From positions 2,685,001-2,749,000 of the forward strand of contig NZ_CP045696.1 in NCBI RefSeq assembly GCF_009676955.1: a stretch of DNA of 64,000 nucleotides, in the 5' to 3' direction. This DNA is from Sodaliphilus pleomorphus (lineage in GTDB: Bacteria > Bacteroidota > Bacteroidia > Bacteroidales > Muribaculaceae). A program made the position numbers and the translations under genes. How positions within the stretch are numbered: the stretch's first letter is position 1; every line of letters starts with the position of its first letter. This document shows, one piece after another, positions 47,053 through 57,146 of this stretch. Below the pieces are notes generated by a model, which had not been told where the DNA came from, did not search any database, and saw only the letters and a list, made by a program, of their open reading frames with translations.

Positions 47053-49020
47053 ATGTCTTTCGATTTATCTATACTCGTCTTGGCTATCCCGCTGTTCATG
47101 TTCCTGTTTTTGGGCATTGCGGGTGTGAAAATGGGCAAGAAGGCCACGGGCTGGATAGGCACAGCCTCGATGCTGGTCACCCTGGTCATCTGCTATGGCA
47201 TAGCCCTGACCTATTTCTTCGGCACGCCGCTGGTCAACGGCGTGCATGCCACGATTATCCCCTACAATTGGGACTGGCTCAGTTTCTCAAGCAAGCTAGT
47301 GGCACGCCTGGGCGTGCTCATCGACCCCATCTCGGCCATGATGCTCGTCGTGGTGTCGACAGTTTCGTTTCTGGTGCACCTGTTCAGCATTGGCTACATG
47401 AGCGACGAGGCCGGCAAGCCCGAAAAGGGCTTCCAGCGCTACTACGCCTTCTTGCAGCTCTTCACGTTCTCTATGCTGGGTCTGGTGGTTTCGACCAATA
47501 TTTTCCAGATGTTTATCTTCTTTGAGATGGTGGGCGTTTCGTCCTACTTGCTCATTGGCTTCTACTACACTTCGCCAGCAGCCATTCATGCCTCTAAGAA
47601 GGCTTTCATCGTCACCCGCTTGGCCGACCTCTTCTTCCTGCTGGGCGTGATTGTGATAAGCTACTACACAGGCACACTCGACTTCTTCAAAGACTCGAGC
47701 CACAATGTGGTGGCCAGCCTGCTCGACAATCCGCAGTCGACCATCGCTGCGTGCACGGGCTCCTTCATGGGTTGTTCGGCCATAGCCTGGTCGCTCACCA
47801 TGATATTCATAGGCGGTGCCGGCAAGTCGGCCATGTACCCCCTGCACATTTGGCTGCCCGACGCCATGGAAGGCCCCACTCCTGTGTCGGCCCTGATACA
47901 TGCCGCCACCATGGTTGTGGCAGGTGTGTTCCTGGTGGCGCGCATGTTCCCCGTCTATGTGCTTAATCCTGCCGTTATGAACACCATCCTTGTGGTGGGT
48001 GCCTTCACTGCATTCTATGCTGCTGCCGTGGCTTGCGTGCAGAGCGACATCAAGCGTGCCCTGGCCTTCTCCACAATATCGCAGATTGCCTACATGATGA
48101 CTGCCCTGGCAGTGAGCACGAGCATGACAGGCGAGGGCTCGCTGGGCTACATGGCCAGCCAGTTCCACCTGTTCACTCACGCCATGTTCAAGGCTCTGCT
48201 CTTCTTGTGCGCAGGCTCAATCATTCACTGCATCGGCAGCAACGAGAACGACCAGATGCACGGCCTGCACAAGTACATGCCCATCACGAGCATCTGCTTC
48301 CTCATTGGCTGCCTGGCCATCTCGGGCATCCCGCCCTTTGCCGGCTTCTTCAGCAAGGACGAGATTATCGTGGCCTGCTTCCACAAGAATGTGGGCTGGG
48401 GCATCTGGATGATGCTTGTGGCTGGCATGACGGCCTTCTACATGTTCCGCACCTATTATCTCATCTTCTTCTGGAAAAAACATGACACGCCCGCTGGCAA
48501 GCATGCTCCCCACGACATGCCCTGGACCATGACCCTGCCGCTCATCATCTTGGCAGCTGTGTCGTGCGTGGCTGGTTTTGTGCCTGCCCACGACATGGTC
48601 ACGGCCAACGGCGCTCCGCTCGAGACCCACACCGAGTGGCCCGTCGCTATAGCCAGCATCTGCGTGGCTGTGGTGGGCATAGGCCTGGCCACTGCCTTGT
48701 ACTACAAGGAGAACAACGTGCCCACGCGCATGAAGAATGCTGCCCTGGGCCTCTGGACTGCCGCCTACCACCGCTTCTACATGGACGAGTTCTATCAGTT
48801 CATCACCCACAAGATTATCTTCCAAGCCATCTGCAAGCCCATTGCATGGTTTGACCGTCACATCATCGACGGCTTCATGAATCTGCTGGCCGACGGCACC
48901 AACTCTATCAGCTACTCGATACGCAAGTTGCAAGGCGGCGCCATCCAGTCCTATGTGTATGTTTACTTGATGGGTGCTCTCGCCATCGCAATTGTCACCA
49001 TGCTGTGTGTGTTAATCTAA
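47053..49020 (+). CDS. nuoL: Complex I subunit NuoL
   Basis: 655 residues, antiporter-like proton pump with about 16 transmembrane helices and the lateral helix at the C terminus. Motifs FIFFEMVGVSSYLLIGFYYT, WLPDAMEGPTPVSALIHAAT and the SDIKRALAFSTISQIAYM helix. Confidence 0.96.
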   Translation: MSFDLSILVLAIPLFMFLFLGIAGVKMGKKATGWIGTASMLVTLVICYGIALTYFFGTPLVNGVHATIIPYNWDWLSFSSKLVARLGVLIDPISAMMLVVVSTVSFLVHLFSIGYMSDEAGKPEKGFQRYYAFLQLFTFSMLGLVVSTNIFQMFIFFEMVGVSSYLLIGFYYTSPAAIHASKKAFIVTRLADLFFLLGVIVISYYTGTLDFFKDSSHNVVASLLDNPQSTIAACTGSFMGCSAIAWSLTMIFIGGAGKSAMYPLHIWLPDAMEGPTPVSALIHAATMVVAGVFLVARMFPVYVLNPAVMNTILVVGAFTAFYAAAVACVQSDIKRALAFSTISQIAYMMTALAVSTSMTGEGSLGYMASQFHLFTHAMFKALLFLCAGSIIHCIGSNENDQMHGLHKYMPITSICFLIGCLAISGIPPFAGFFSKDEIIVACFHKNVGWGIWMMLVAGMTAFYMFRTYYLIFFWKKHDTPAGKHAPHDMPWTMTLPLIILAAVSCVAGFVPAHDMVTANGAPLETHTEWPVAIASICVAVVGIGLATALYYKENNVPTRMKNAALGLWTAAYHRFYMDEFYQFITHKIIFQAICKPIAWFDRHIIDGFMNLLADGTNSISYSIRKLQGGAIQSYVYVYLMGALAIAIVTMLCVLI

Positions 49021-49048
49021 GCTACGGTACTGCTCAATTACAAAGATT

Positions 49049-50581
49049 ATGATTTTTGATAATATACTGATTTATTTTGTTATCGTCCCCGTGCTCACAC
49101 TCGGCGGACTGGCTCTGTGTCAAAACAAGGGCATCAAGGCCATTAGGACCGTTGCAGTGACGGGTGCCTCAGTGTTGATGGCGCTTGCCCTGTACCTGGT
49201 CTACTATTTCCTGCAGCAACGCGGCGCCGGCAACAATGCCGAGATGCTGCTCACGCAGTCGTGGACTTGGTATGCTCCACTTAATATCAAACTGGCCCTT
49301 GGCGTCGACGGCGTGTCGGTGGCCATGATTCTGCTCTCGGCTTTCATCGTGTTTGCCGGTGTGTTTGCCTCGTGGAAGATGGACCCGCTGCCACGTCAGT
49401 TCTTCATGTGGTTCTTCCTGCTCTCGACAGGTGTGTTCGGCTTCTTCATCTCGATCGACCTGTTCACTATGTTCATGTTCTATGAGGTGGCCCTCATCCC
49501 CATGTATCTGCTCATCGGCGTGTGGGGCTCGGGCAACAAGAACTACTCGGCTATGAAGCTCACGCTCATGCTCATGGGCGGGTCGGCATTTCTCATGTTG
49601 AGTATTCTGGGCATCTACTTCCACTCGAGCACCAATCCTGGCGCCCTCACGATGAATCTGCTTGAGGTAGCTCACAACAATGCCATTCCTCACAACTGGC
49701 AGCTCTTCCTCTTCCCGATGGCCTTTGTGGGCTTCGGCGTGCTTGGCGCCATGTTCCCCTTCCACACATGGTCGCCCGACGGCCATGCTTCGGCCCCCAC
49801 AGCGGTGTCGATGCTCCATGCCGGCGTGCTCATGAAACTGGGAGGCTACGGCTGCTTCCGCATCGCCATCTTCTTGATGCCCTATGCCGCAGCGCAGCTG
49901 GGCTGGATATTTCTCACGCTCACGGGCATCAGCATCGTCTATGGCGCATTTAGCGCATGTGTGCAGACCGACCTCAAGTATATCAATGCCTATTCGTCGG
50001 TGAGCCACTGCGGCATGGTGCTCTTCGCCATCCTCATGTTCAACCAGACGGCCATGACGGGTGCCGTGCTGCAGATGCTCTCTCACGGCCTCATGACAGC
50101 GCTCTTCTTTGCCCTCATCGGTATGATTTACGGCCGCACCCACACGCGCGACATTCGCGACATGGGCGGCATGATGCACATCATGCCTTACCTGGGCGTG
50201 GGCTACATCATTGCCGGTCTTGCCTCGCTCGGCCTGCCAGGCTTGAGTGGCTTTGTGGCCGAGATGACGATATTCTTCGGTTCGTGGTTGAACAGCGACA
50301 TCTTCCGTCGCGTCTTCACTGTCATTGCCACGACCTCGATTGTCATCACGGCTGTCTATATCCTGCGTGTCGTGGGCAAGCTGCTCTTCGGCCCTGTGCA
50401 GAACGAGGCTCACCGCAAGCTCACCGACGCCACCTGGTTTGAACGCCTGTCGACAGTGACATTGATGGTGGCTGTGGCCGCAATAGGATGCTTCCCCAAC
50501 TTCTTTGTCAACATCATCAGCAACAGCTTCCTGCCTGTGGTGAATGCACTCAAGGATTATTTTCCTGTAGTGATGCAATAA
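49049..50581 (+). CDS. nuoM: Complex I subunit NuoM
   Basis: 510 residues, antiporter-like subunit, about 14 helices. Motifs MFMFYEVALIPMYLLIGVWG, HTWSPDGHASAPTAVSMLHA and KYINAYSSVSHCGMVLFAI. Confidence 0.96.
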   Translation: MIFDNILIYFVIVPVLTLGGLALCQNKGIKAIRTVAVTGASVLMALALYLVYYFLQQRGAGNNAEMLLTQSWTWYAPLNIKLALGVDGVSVAMILLSAFIVFAGVFASWKMDPLPRQFFMWFFLLSTGVFGFFISIDLFTMFMFYEVALIPMYLLIGVWGSGNKNYSAMKLTLMLMGGSAFLMLSILGIYFHSSTNPGALTMNLLEVAHNNAIPHNWQLFLFPMAFVGFGVLGAMFPFHTWSPDGHASAPTAVSMLHAGVLMKLGGYGCFRIAIFLMPYAAAQLGWIFLTLTGISIVYGAFSACVQTDLKYINAYSSVSHCGMVLFAILMFNQTAMTGAVLQMLSHGLMTALFFALIGMIYGRTHTRDIRDMGGMMHIMPYLGVGYIIAGLASLGLPGLSGFVAEMTIFFGSWLNSDIFRRVFTVIATTSIVITAVYILRVVGKLLFGPVQNEAHRKLTDATWFERLSTVTLMVAVAAIGCFPNFFVNIISNSFLPVVNALKDYFPVVMQ

Positions 50582-50620
50582 AAGTGTTGAACCTGTAAAA
50601 ATCGAACATAACATATAAAA

Positions 50621-52093
50621 ATGGATTATTCTCAATTTTTAATGATGCCGCAAGAGATTGGCCTGCTGGTCGTCTTCTTGTTAGTGTTTCTCTACGACAC
50701 TTTTATGCCCCAGAGCAGCCAGAGGTCGTTGCCAGCCTTCACAGCTGTCGTGTTTGGCATCTTCACTATATTCAGTTTCATCCCGGCGTCGACAGGCACT
50801 GCCTTTGCCGGCATGTTTGAGCAGTCGCAAGCCACATGGGCTATGAAGGCTATCCTCAACATAGGTGCCTTCCTGGTGATACTGCAAGCCATGAAATGGA
50901 GCAACAGCGACTTTATCGCAGTGCGCCGCGGCGAGTTCTACGAGCTCACGCTGCTCACGCTCTTTGGCATGTATATGATGGTGTCGGCGCGCAACTTCTT
51001 GCTCTTCTACATCGGTCTCGAGACCGCCTCGTTGCCCATTGCTGCGATGGCAGCCTTTGAGAAGAATCACTACGAGAGCCACGAGGCTGCGGCCAAGTAT
51101 ATTTTCACCGCCATTTTCTCGTCGGCAATCCTGTTGCTGGGCATCTCTTTTGTCTACGGAATGACGGGTTCGCTCATGTACAGCCAAGTGGCACAGAGCT
51201 TCATCCTGGGCAAGGCTGCCCACTCGGCTCTGCTCATCACAGCGCTGGCATTTGTCATCGCAGGTGTGGGTTTCAAGCTCTCGCTGGTGCCGTTCCACCT
51301 GTGGACTGCCGATGTGTATGAGGGCGCTCCCACGGCTGTGACCAGCTACCTGAGCGTGGTGTCGAAGGGTGCTGCGGCATTTGCCTTCCTCATCATCCTG
51401 GTTCAGGCTTTCGGCGCCGTCTATGCCGACGTGTGGAAGTGGATGCTCTATGCAGTGATTGTGCTCACGATCACCATAGGCAACTTGTTTGCTGTGCGCC
51501 AGCGCAACATCAAGCGCTTCCTCGCATTCTCGTCGATATCGCAGGCAGGCTACATCGTGCTTGGCGTGATTGCTGCCAACACCCTGGGCATGGCCTCGAT
51601 GATGTATTATGTGCTGGTCTACATCCTGAGCAACCTGGCCGCCTTCGGCGTTGCCAGTGTGATCGAGCGCAACACGGGCAAACTCACGATCGACGACTAC
51701 AACGGCCTGTTCAACACCAATCCCTGGCTCTCGTTCACGATGATGCTGGCCATGTTCTCGCTGGGCGGCATCCCGCCGTTTGCGGGTTTCTTCAGCAAGT
51801 TCTTCGTGTTTGCAGGCACCTTGCACAATGCAACCGACTACTCGCTCTACATCTTGGTGCTCATTGCATTGATCAACACCATCATCTCGCTCTACTACTA
51901 CCTGCTTGTGGTCAAGGCCATGTTTATCCGTCAGGATGAGTGTGTGATACCACGAGTCAAGTCGGCGTGGAACGAGAAGTTGATGCTCATCATTTGCGGC
52001 CTTGGCATCGTGCTGGTGGGTCTTGCAAGCTGCATCTACACAAGTCTCACTTCGATAACTGAGGCTTCGGGCACGATATTCAGTTTGATTTGA
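50621..52093 (+). CDS. nuoN: Complex I subunit NuoN
   Basis: 490 residues, antiporter-like subunit. Motifs LLFYIGLETASLPIAAMAAF, VPFHLWTADVYEGAPTAVTS and NIKRFLAFSSISQAGYIVLG. Last gene of the energy block. Confidence 0.96.
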   Translation: MDYSQFLMMPQEIGLLVVFLLVFLYDTFMPQSSQRSLPAFTAVVFGIFTIFSFIPASTGTAFAGMFEQSQATWAMKAILNIGAFLVILQAMKWSNSDFIAVRRGEFYELTLLTLFGMYMMVSARNFLLFYIGLETASLPIAAMAAFEKNHYESHEAAAKYIFTAIFSSAILLLGISFVYGMTGSLMYSQVAQSFILGKAAHSALLITALAFVIAGVGFKLSLVPFHLWTADVYEGAPTAVTSYLSVVSKGAAAFAFLIILVQAFGAVYADVWKWMLYAVIVLTITIGNLFAVRQRNIKRFLAFSSISQAGYIVLGVIAANTLGMASMMYYVLVYILSNLAAFGVASVIERNTGKLTIDDYNGLFNTNPWLSFTMMLAMFSLGGIPPFAGFFSKFFVFAGTLHNATDYSLYILVLIALINTIISLYYYLLVVKAMFIRQDECVIPRVKSAWNEKLMLIICGLGIVLVGLASCIYTSLTSITEASGTIFSLI

Positions 52094-52116
52094 CTCAACA
52101 ACTCATAACTATTCCC

Positions 52117-52160
52117 AAATGGGTGGCGACGCACTGCAGTCTCCACCCATTTGATTTTTA
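52117..52160 (+). terminator. Terminator of the nuo block
   Basis: Stem AAATGGGTGG (52117-52126) with CCACCCATTT (52143-52152), inner GAC/GTC, then a T-rich tail GATTTTTATT. Confidence 0.8.
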
Positions 52161-52246
52161 TTCGATTTGATTTCAGCCACTTTTTTTTCAAAATCTGTGC
52201 AAAATTGCTATCTTTACACATTAAACCTTCAATTCACTATTTATAA

Positions 52247-54451
52247 ATGCACAATTTCACTCGTTCAATATCCAGGTCACTGAGCGCAATGCTCCTCGTG
52301 CTGGCAATGGCTGTCGAGGCCGGCGCTGCAAGTGACAATTTCACACAGTATGTCAATCCCATGATAGGGGCGGGCGGCCACGGCCATGTGTTTGTGGGTG
52401 CCAACGTGCCCTTCGGCCTGGTTCAGCTTGGGCCCACCGAGTTCAGCAAGGGCTGGGACTGGTGCTCGGGCTACCACTATAGCGACGACCACCTCATAGG
52501 CTTCAGCCACACCCACCTGAGCGGCACTGGCTGCACCGACCTGTGCGATGTCACGCTCATGCCCATGCTCGCTCCCGACACTGCCCTGCGCTCGGTGCGA
52601 TTCAGCCATGCCGACGAGACGGTGAAGCCGGGCTACTACAGTGTGCAGCTGCGCAATCCCAATGTAAAAGTTGAGCTGTCGGCCAGTGAGCGCACGGGTA
52701 TACACCGCTACACCTTTGCGCCAGGCACCAGCGAGGCCTATCTGCTCATCGACACGCGCAACGGCATAGGCGGCTACGAGACAGTACACGATTGCGATTT
52801 CCTGCCCATTCTGGGCAAGGGTGAAACCAAGACCCGGCACCTGCAGGGCTTCCGCTACATGAGCGGCTTCGGCGACAATCGCTATATGTTCTTCGACATG
52901 GAGCTGTCACAACCCGTCACTGTTGTGAGCCAGCCCCAAAAGGGCATCGCCATCGTCAAGCTCGACGACCCCTCGCAACCCTTGGTTGTGAAAGTGGGCC
53001 TCTCGGGCGTGAGCTGCGACAACGCCCGCGACAACGCCCGTGCCGAGATGCCTGGATGGGATCTCGACGAGGTGGCTGCACAGGCCGATGCCAAGTGGAA
53101 CATGGAGTTGGGACGGGTCAAGGCCACCTCTTCCGTCCCCACGGTGATGCGCATCTTCTACACTGCCATGTATCACAGCATGGTAGCTCCATCGATATTC
53201 AGCGATGTCAACGGCGACTATCGCGGTGCCGATGCCTGCGTGCATCACGCTGCAACGGCCAACTACGGCACGTTCTCGCTTTGGGACACCTATCGCGCAC
53301 AGCACCCGCTCATGACCCTCATTCACACCGACAAGCTGAATGACATTGCCCACACCTTTGTCAACATCTTTCGCGAGCAGGGCAAGCTCCCCATTTGGCA
53401 CCTGCTGGGATGTGAGACCAACTGCATGGTGGGCAGCTCGGCTGTGCCCGTGCTGGGCGACCTTGTGCTCAAAGGCTTCGTCGATGACAAAGAGGCTGCC
53501 TATGAGGCCATGAAGCAGTCGATGCTCTACAAAGACCGCTTGTTGCCCCTGCTCAAGCAATATGGCTACATCCCCTACGACAAGGCCGACGAGAGCGAGA
53601 CTGTGGCCAAGGCGCTGGAATACTGTATCGACGACGATGCAGTGGCCAGAGTGGCTCGCAAGCTGGGCAAGACCGACGACTACAACTACTTCTTCAAGCG
53701 CAGTCGCAGCTATGCCAAGTATTTTGACCGCTCTACGGGCTTCATGCGTGCCATTGGCACCGATGGAAAATTCCGCACCCCGTTTGATGCCTTTGCCATC
53801 CCCGAGGGCGACAAGGACTACACCGAGGGCAATGCCTGGCAATACATTTGGCTGGTTCCCCACGATGTGCACGGCCTTGTGAGCCTGTTTCCCAGCGAGA
53901 AGGCCTTCACGGCCAAGCTCGACTCGCTCTTTGTGGTTAAGGGCGATGTCAAGAGCGAGATACCCGATGTGACGGGACTCATCGGCCAGTATGCCCACGG
54001 CAACGAGCCCTCGCACCACATCATCTACCTGTACAACTATGTGGGGCAGCCCTACAAGGCTGCGCCCCTGCTGCGCAAGGTCATGCGCGAGATGTACAAG
54101 GATGATATCAACGACGGCCTGTGTGGCAACGAAGATGTGGGCCAGATGTCGGCTTGGTACATCCTCTCGGCCATGGGCCTGTACCAGGTGGAACCTGCCG
54201 GCGGCAAGTATGTGTTTGGCTCTCCCGTGCTCGATTCGGCCACACTCACGGTAAAAGACGGCCGCCAGTTCACAATTACGGCGCTCAACAACAGCACGCG
54301 CAACATCTACATCCAAAGTGTGAAACTCAACGGGAAAAAGTACGACAAGTCCTATATCACCTTCGGCGATATTGCCCGGGGAGGCACTTTGGAGTTTGTC
54401 ATGGGACCGAAGCCATCGAAGTTTGGCACCAGCAAAAACTCACGTCCATAA
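52247..54451 (+). CDS. GH92 alpha-mannosidase
   Basis: 734 residues with a signal peptide (MLLVLAMAVEAGAA). Calcium-dependent exo-alpha-mannosidase that trims host or yeast mannans. N-terminal beta domain opens with YVNPMIGAGGHGHVFVGANV and the catalytic (alpha/alpha)6 domain carries WDTYRAQHPLM, CETNCMVGSS and YCGNEDVGQM-type motifs (CGNEDVGQMSAWYILSAMG). Exported or outer-membrane associated. Stop codon overlaps the start of GH125 by one base (TAATG). Confidence 0.95.
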   Translation: MHNFTRSISRSLSAMLLVLAMAVEAGAASDNFTQYVNPMIGAGGHGHVFVGANVPFGLVQLGPTEFSKGWDWCSGYHYSDDHLIGFSHTHLSGTGCTDLCDVTLMPMLAPDTALRSVRFSHADETVKPGYYSVQLRNPNVKVELSASERTGIHRYTFAPGTSEAYLLIDTRNGIGGYETVHDCDFLPILGKGETKTRHLQGFRYMSGFGDNRYMFFDMELSQPVTVVSQPQKGIAIVKLDDPSQPLVVKVGLSGVSCDNARDNARAEMPGWDLDEVAAQADAKWNMELGRVKATSSVPTVMRIFYTAMYHSMVAPSIFSDVNGDYRGADACVHHAATANYGTFSLWDTYRAQHPLMTLIHTDKLNDIAHTFVNIFREQGKLPIWHLLGCETNCMVGSSAVPVLGDLVLKGFVDDKEAAYEAMKQSMLYKDRLLPLLKQYGYIPYDKADESETVAKALEYCIDDDAVARVARKLGKTDDYNYFFKRSRSYAKYFDRSTGFMRAIGTDGKFRTPFDAFAIPEGDKDYTEGNAWQYIWLVPHDVHGLVSLFPSEKAFTAKLDSLFVVKGDVKSEIPDVTGLIGQYAHGNEPSHHIIYLYNYVGQPYKAAPLLRKVMREMYKDDINDGLCGNEDVGQMSAWYILSAMGLYQVEPAGGKYVFGSPVLDSATLTVKDGRQFTITALNNSTRNIYIQSVKLNGKKYDKSYITFGDIARGGTLEFVMGPKPSKFGTSKNSRP

Positions 54452-55896
54452 TGAAAAAAGCACTCATCACCGTTGTGCTGGCAGCAGTGCTCTGGCTGCC
54501 AGCCGGGGCTCTCGACAAGCGCTACACCACTGTTGTCCCCGACAATGCAGCTGTCTATGTGTCGAAGCGTCCCGCGCCTGGAAAGCGTCTCTTCAGCTCG
54601 CCAGCCATAGAGAAGAAAATTGCCGAGGTGCAGCATTTGCTCAAGTCAAATCCCAAACTGGCCTGGATGTTTGGCAACTGTTTTCCCAACACACTCGACA
54701 CCACAGTGCACTATGGCATTGTCGACGGCGACGACGACACCTTTGTCTACACGGGCGATATCCATGCCATGTGGCTGCGCGACTCGGGTGCCCAGGTGTG
54801 GCCCTATCTGCGCTTTGTCAATCAGGATCCCAAGCTTAGGCGCCTCATTCGCGGCGTGATTTTGCGCCAGTTCAAGTGCCTGAACATCGACCCCTATGCC
54901 AATGCCTTCAATTTCGGCCCCTCAGGCAGCCCGTGGGCCGGCGACAACACCGACATGAAGCCCGAGCTGCATGAGCGCAAGTATGAAATCGACAGCGACT
55001 GCTATCCCATAAGGTTGGCCTATGCCTACTGGAAAGAAACTGGCGACAGTTCCATTTTCGGATCGACGTGGCTCAAGGCCATCGACAAGGTGCTCACCGT
55101 CTTCAAGCAGCAGCAGCGCAAGGATGGCCTGGGTCCCTATCACTTCACCCGCGAGTGCGACACGCCCTTCGACTCCCAAAGCTGGGGTGGCTATGGCGCG
55201 CCAGTCAACCCTGTTGGCCTCATTTGCTCAGAGTTCCGCCCGTCTGACGACGCCACCATTTTGCCCTTCTTGGTTCCGTCCAATTTCATGGCAGTGTCGT
55301 CGTTGCGCAAGGCGGCAACCATTCTCGCCGAGGTCAACCACAATGCTGCCCTCTCCAGCCAGTGCACAGCCCTGGCCGACGAGGTGGCCACGGCCCTGCA
55401 GCGCTATGCCGTGGTCGACCATCCCAAGTATGGCAAGATCTATGCCTATGAGGTCGACGGCTATGGCAGTCGCATGCTCATGGACGATGCCAATGTGCCC
55501 AGCCTGCTGGCCATGGCCTATCTGGGCGACGTGCCGGCCAGCGACCCGGTGTATCAGAACACACGCCGCTTCGTGCTCAGCCCCGATAATCCTTGCTTCT
55601 TCAAGGGAAAGGCGGGCGAGGGCATCGGCGGCCCGCATGTGGGCCGCGACATGATTTGGCCCATGAGCATCATGATGCGTGCCTTCACCTCAACTTCCGA
55701 CAGCGAGATACGTGATTGCATTGCCATGCTGCTCAACACCGATGCCGGTACGGGATTTATGCACGAGTCGTTCTACAAGGACGACGCCTCACGCTACACC
55801 CGCCCGTGGTTTGCATGGCAAAACACGCTCTTTGGCGAGCTCATTCTGAAACTTATCGACGACGGCAAGGTGCAGCTTCTGCTCGATGCCAAGTAA
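54451..55896 (+). CDS. GH125 exo-alpha-1,6-mannosidase
   Basis: 481 residues from ATG 54451; signal peptide (LITVVLAAVLWLPAGA). Formerly DUF1237. Motifs TGDIHAMWLRDSGAQVWPY, FTRECDTPFDSQSWGGYG and PWFAWQNTLFGELIL. Together with GH92 it degrades alpha-mannosides such as N-glycan or yeast mannan cores. Overlaps GH92 by one base and WaaP-like gene by 11 bases, so all three are coupled. No SusC/SusD pair is in the window. Confidence 0.95.
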   Translation: MKKALITVVLAAVLWLPAGALDKRYTTVVPDNAAVYVSKRPAPGKRLFSSPAIEKKIAEVQHLLKSNPKLAWMFGNCFPNTLDTTVHYGIVDGDDDTFVYTGDIHAMWLRDSGAQVWPYLRFVNQDPKLRRLIRGVILRQFKCLNIDPYANAFNFGPSGSPWAGDNTDMKPELHERKYEIDSDCYPIRLAYAYWKETGDSSIFGSTWLKAIDKVLTVFKQQQRKDGLGPYHFTRECDTPFDSQSWGGYGAPVNPVGLICSEFRPSDDATILPFLVPSNFMAVSSLRKAATILAEVNHNAALSSQCTALADEVATALQRYAVVDHPKYGKIYAYEVDGYGSRMLMDDANVPSLLAMAYLGDVPASDPVYQNTRRFVLSPDNPCFFKGKAGEGIGGPHVGRDMIWPMSIMMRAFTSTSDSEIRDCIAMLLNTDAGTGFMHESFYKDDASRYTRPWFAWQNTLFGELILKLIDDGKVQLLLDAK

Positions 55897-56671
55897 AGAA
55901 AAAGATAAATCAGTAAAATTGTACTACATCATCAATCCAGAGTTTTCGGCCCTCACGAGCTTTGTTCACACCTTGCCCGCTGGCGACTATCGCGTGGAGC
56001 ACACCTATTGCAACCACCGCAATGTGGTAGAGCTCATTGCAGCTCCCGACGGGCGGCAGTATGTGCTCAAGCGGTTCAAGCGCCCCAGCCTTGTCAACCA
56101 GCTTGTGTATGGCGTCATTCGCAAGGACAAGGCGCGGCGTGCCTACGACAATGCCTTCATGCTTCTCGACAACGGTATCGACACGCCACGCCCTGTGGCT
56201 TGCTTCGGCTGCCGCAGGCACTTGCTTTACGACACGGGGTGGTACTTGAGCCAGTACATGCCCCGTCCCACGATAGTACAGGTATATCGCAACCTCCCCG
56301 ACGATGCCCGCTATGGGCTGATGACACAATTTTTCCAGTTCACCCTCGCTCTTTACCGCAAGCACATCATCGACAAGGACTACAATGGCGGCAACATCCT
56401 TGTAGAGCAGGTGGGGCGGGAGTTTCACTTTGCCTTGGTCGACATCAACCGCATGCGCCGTGGCACGCCCTCGTTGCGCGACGAGATGCGCGCCATGAGC
56501 CAGATGAGCCCCACGGCCGAACTCATCGACAGATGGCTGCCGCTCTATGCCCGCTTGCGTGGTGCCGATGCAGCCCAGTTGCGGTGTCTGCTTGATGCGG
56601 CCGACCGCCACATCGTCCGCAAGCAAGCCTTCAAGCGACGGCTGCGCGACCTGCTGGGCAAGAAGCACTGA
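55886..56671 (+). CDS. WaaP/Kdo-type lipopolysaccharide kinase family protein
   Basis: 261 residues, cytoplasmic-looking small kinase. ATP lysine in QYVLKRFKRP, catalytic loop KDYNGGNILVE in place of HxDxxxxN and LVDINRMRRG for the metal-binding DFG-like site. In Bacteroidales such proteins phosphorylate LPS core sugars; here it is coupled to mannosidases, which is not an obvious pathway link. Start overlaps the GH125 end by 11 bases. Confidence 0.82.
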   Translation: MPSKEKDKSVKLYYIINPEFSALTSFVHTLPAGDYRVEHTYCNHRNVVELIAAPDGRQYVLKRFKRPSLVNQLVYGVIRKDKARRAYDNAFMLLDNGIDTPRPVACFGCRRHLLYDTGWYLSQYMPRPTIVQVYRNLPDDARYGLMTQFFQFTLALYRKHIIDKDYNGGNILVEQVGREFHFALVDINRMRRGTPSLRDEMRAMSQMSPTAELIDRWLPLYARLRGADAAQLRCLLDAADRHIVRKQAFKRRLRDLLGKKH

Positions 56672-56721
56672 GCAGCTGCCTGCACAACGGCACGCCTGCC
56701 TGCCCTGTGAAGCAGACGGGT

Positions 56722-56777
56722 AAAAACAACAAATGCCGTCATAATCATTGAAGATTACAACGGCTGTGTTGTTTTTT
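56722..56777. terminator. Bidirectional terminator between the WaaP-like gene and rpmH
   Basis: Stem GCCGTCATAATC (56735-56746) with GATTACAACGGC (56753-56764), two G-T-type pairs, extended by AACAAC/GTTGTT; T-rich on both strands. The two genes converge on it. Confidence 0.75.
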
Positions 56778-56799
56778 GAAAGAACAAGTGCCCTTGGGC

Positions 56800-56952
56800 T
56801 TACTTGTACACGCTGTCGCTCACGCTCAAGCTGTAACGACCCTTGGCGCGACGGCGAGCCAATACCTTGCGGCCATCGGCAGTAGCCATGCGGTGGCGGA
56901 AACCGTGCTTGTTAGCTTTCTTTCTGTTTGATGGTTGGAATGTACGTTTCAT
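56800..56952 (-). CDS. rpmH: 50S ribosomal protein L34
   Basis: 50 residues, basic: [20 protein letters not shown] and [20 protein letters not shown], ending SVYK. Matches L34 over its full length. Divergent from efp, own promoter, leader ~45 bases. It is too short to be picked up by ORF length alone. Confidence 0.97.
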   Translation of the reverse strand: MKRTFQPSNRKKANKHGFRHRMATADGRKVLARRRAKGRYSLSVSDSVYK

Positions 56953-56996
56953 CTTTATTTCTTTTAATTATTTTCTGTTTTCTGCAATAGCGAGTG

Positions 56997-57027
56997 CAAA
57001 ATTACTGACTTTTTTGAAATTAAACAA
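56997..57027 (-). promoter_or_regulatory. Promoter of rpmH
   Basis: TTG (57027-57025), 20-base spacer, TAATTTTG (57004-56997) on the minus strand. Lies within one arm of a 17-bp inverted repeat. Confidence 0.65.
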
Positions 57028-57054
57028 GCCACAGGGCATTTTTAGGCACACATT

Positions 57055-57086
57055 TTTGCAAATTTTCTCCATTTAAAGTAATTTTG
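57055..57086 (+). promoter_or_regulatory. Promoter of efp
   Basis: TTTG (57055-57058), 20-base spacer, TAATTTTG (57079-57086). Lies within the other arm (57077-57093) of the inverted repeat shared with the rpmH promoter (56990-57006). Confidence 0.7.
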
Positions 57087-57146
57087 CACTCGCTTATGAT
57101 TGGGAACTCAATTAATTACAATATATAAAATAGACAATTAAATTTT

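Noticed and set aside
49169..54316. Large minus-strand frames opposite nuoM, nuoN and GH92
   Set aside because: His/Glu-rich shadow frames typical of GC-rich coding DNA; no domain.
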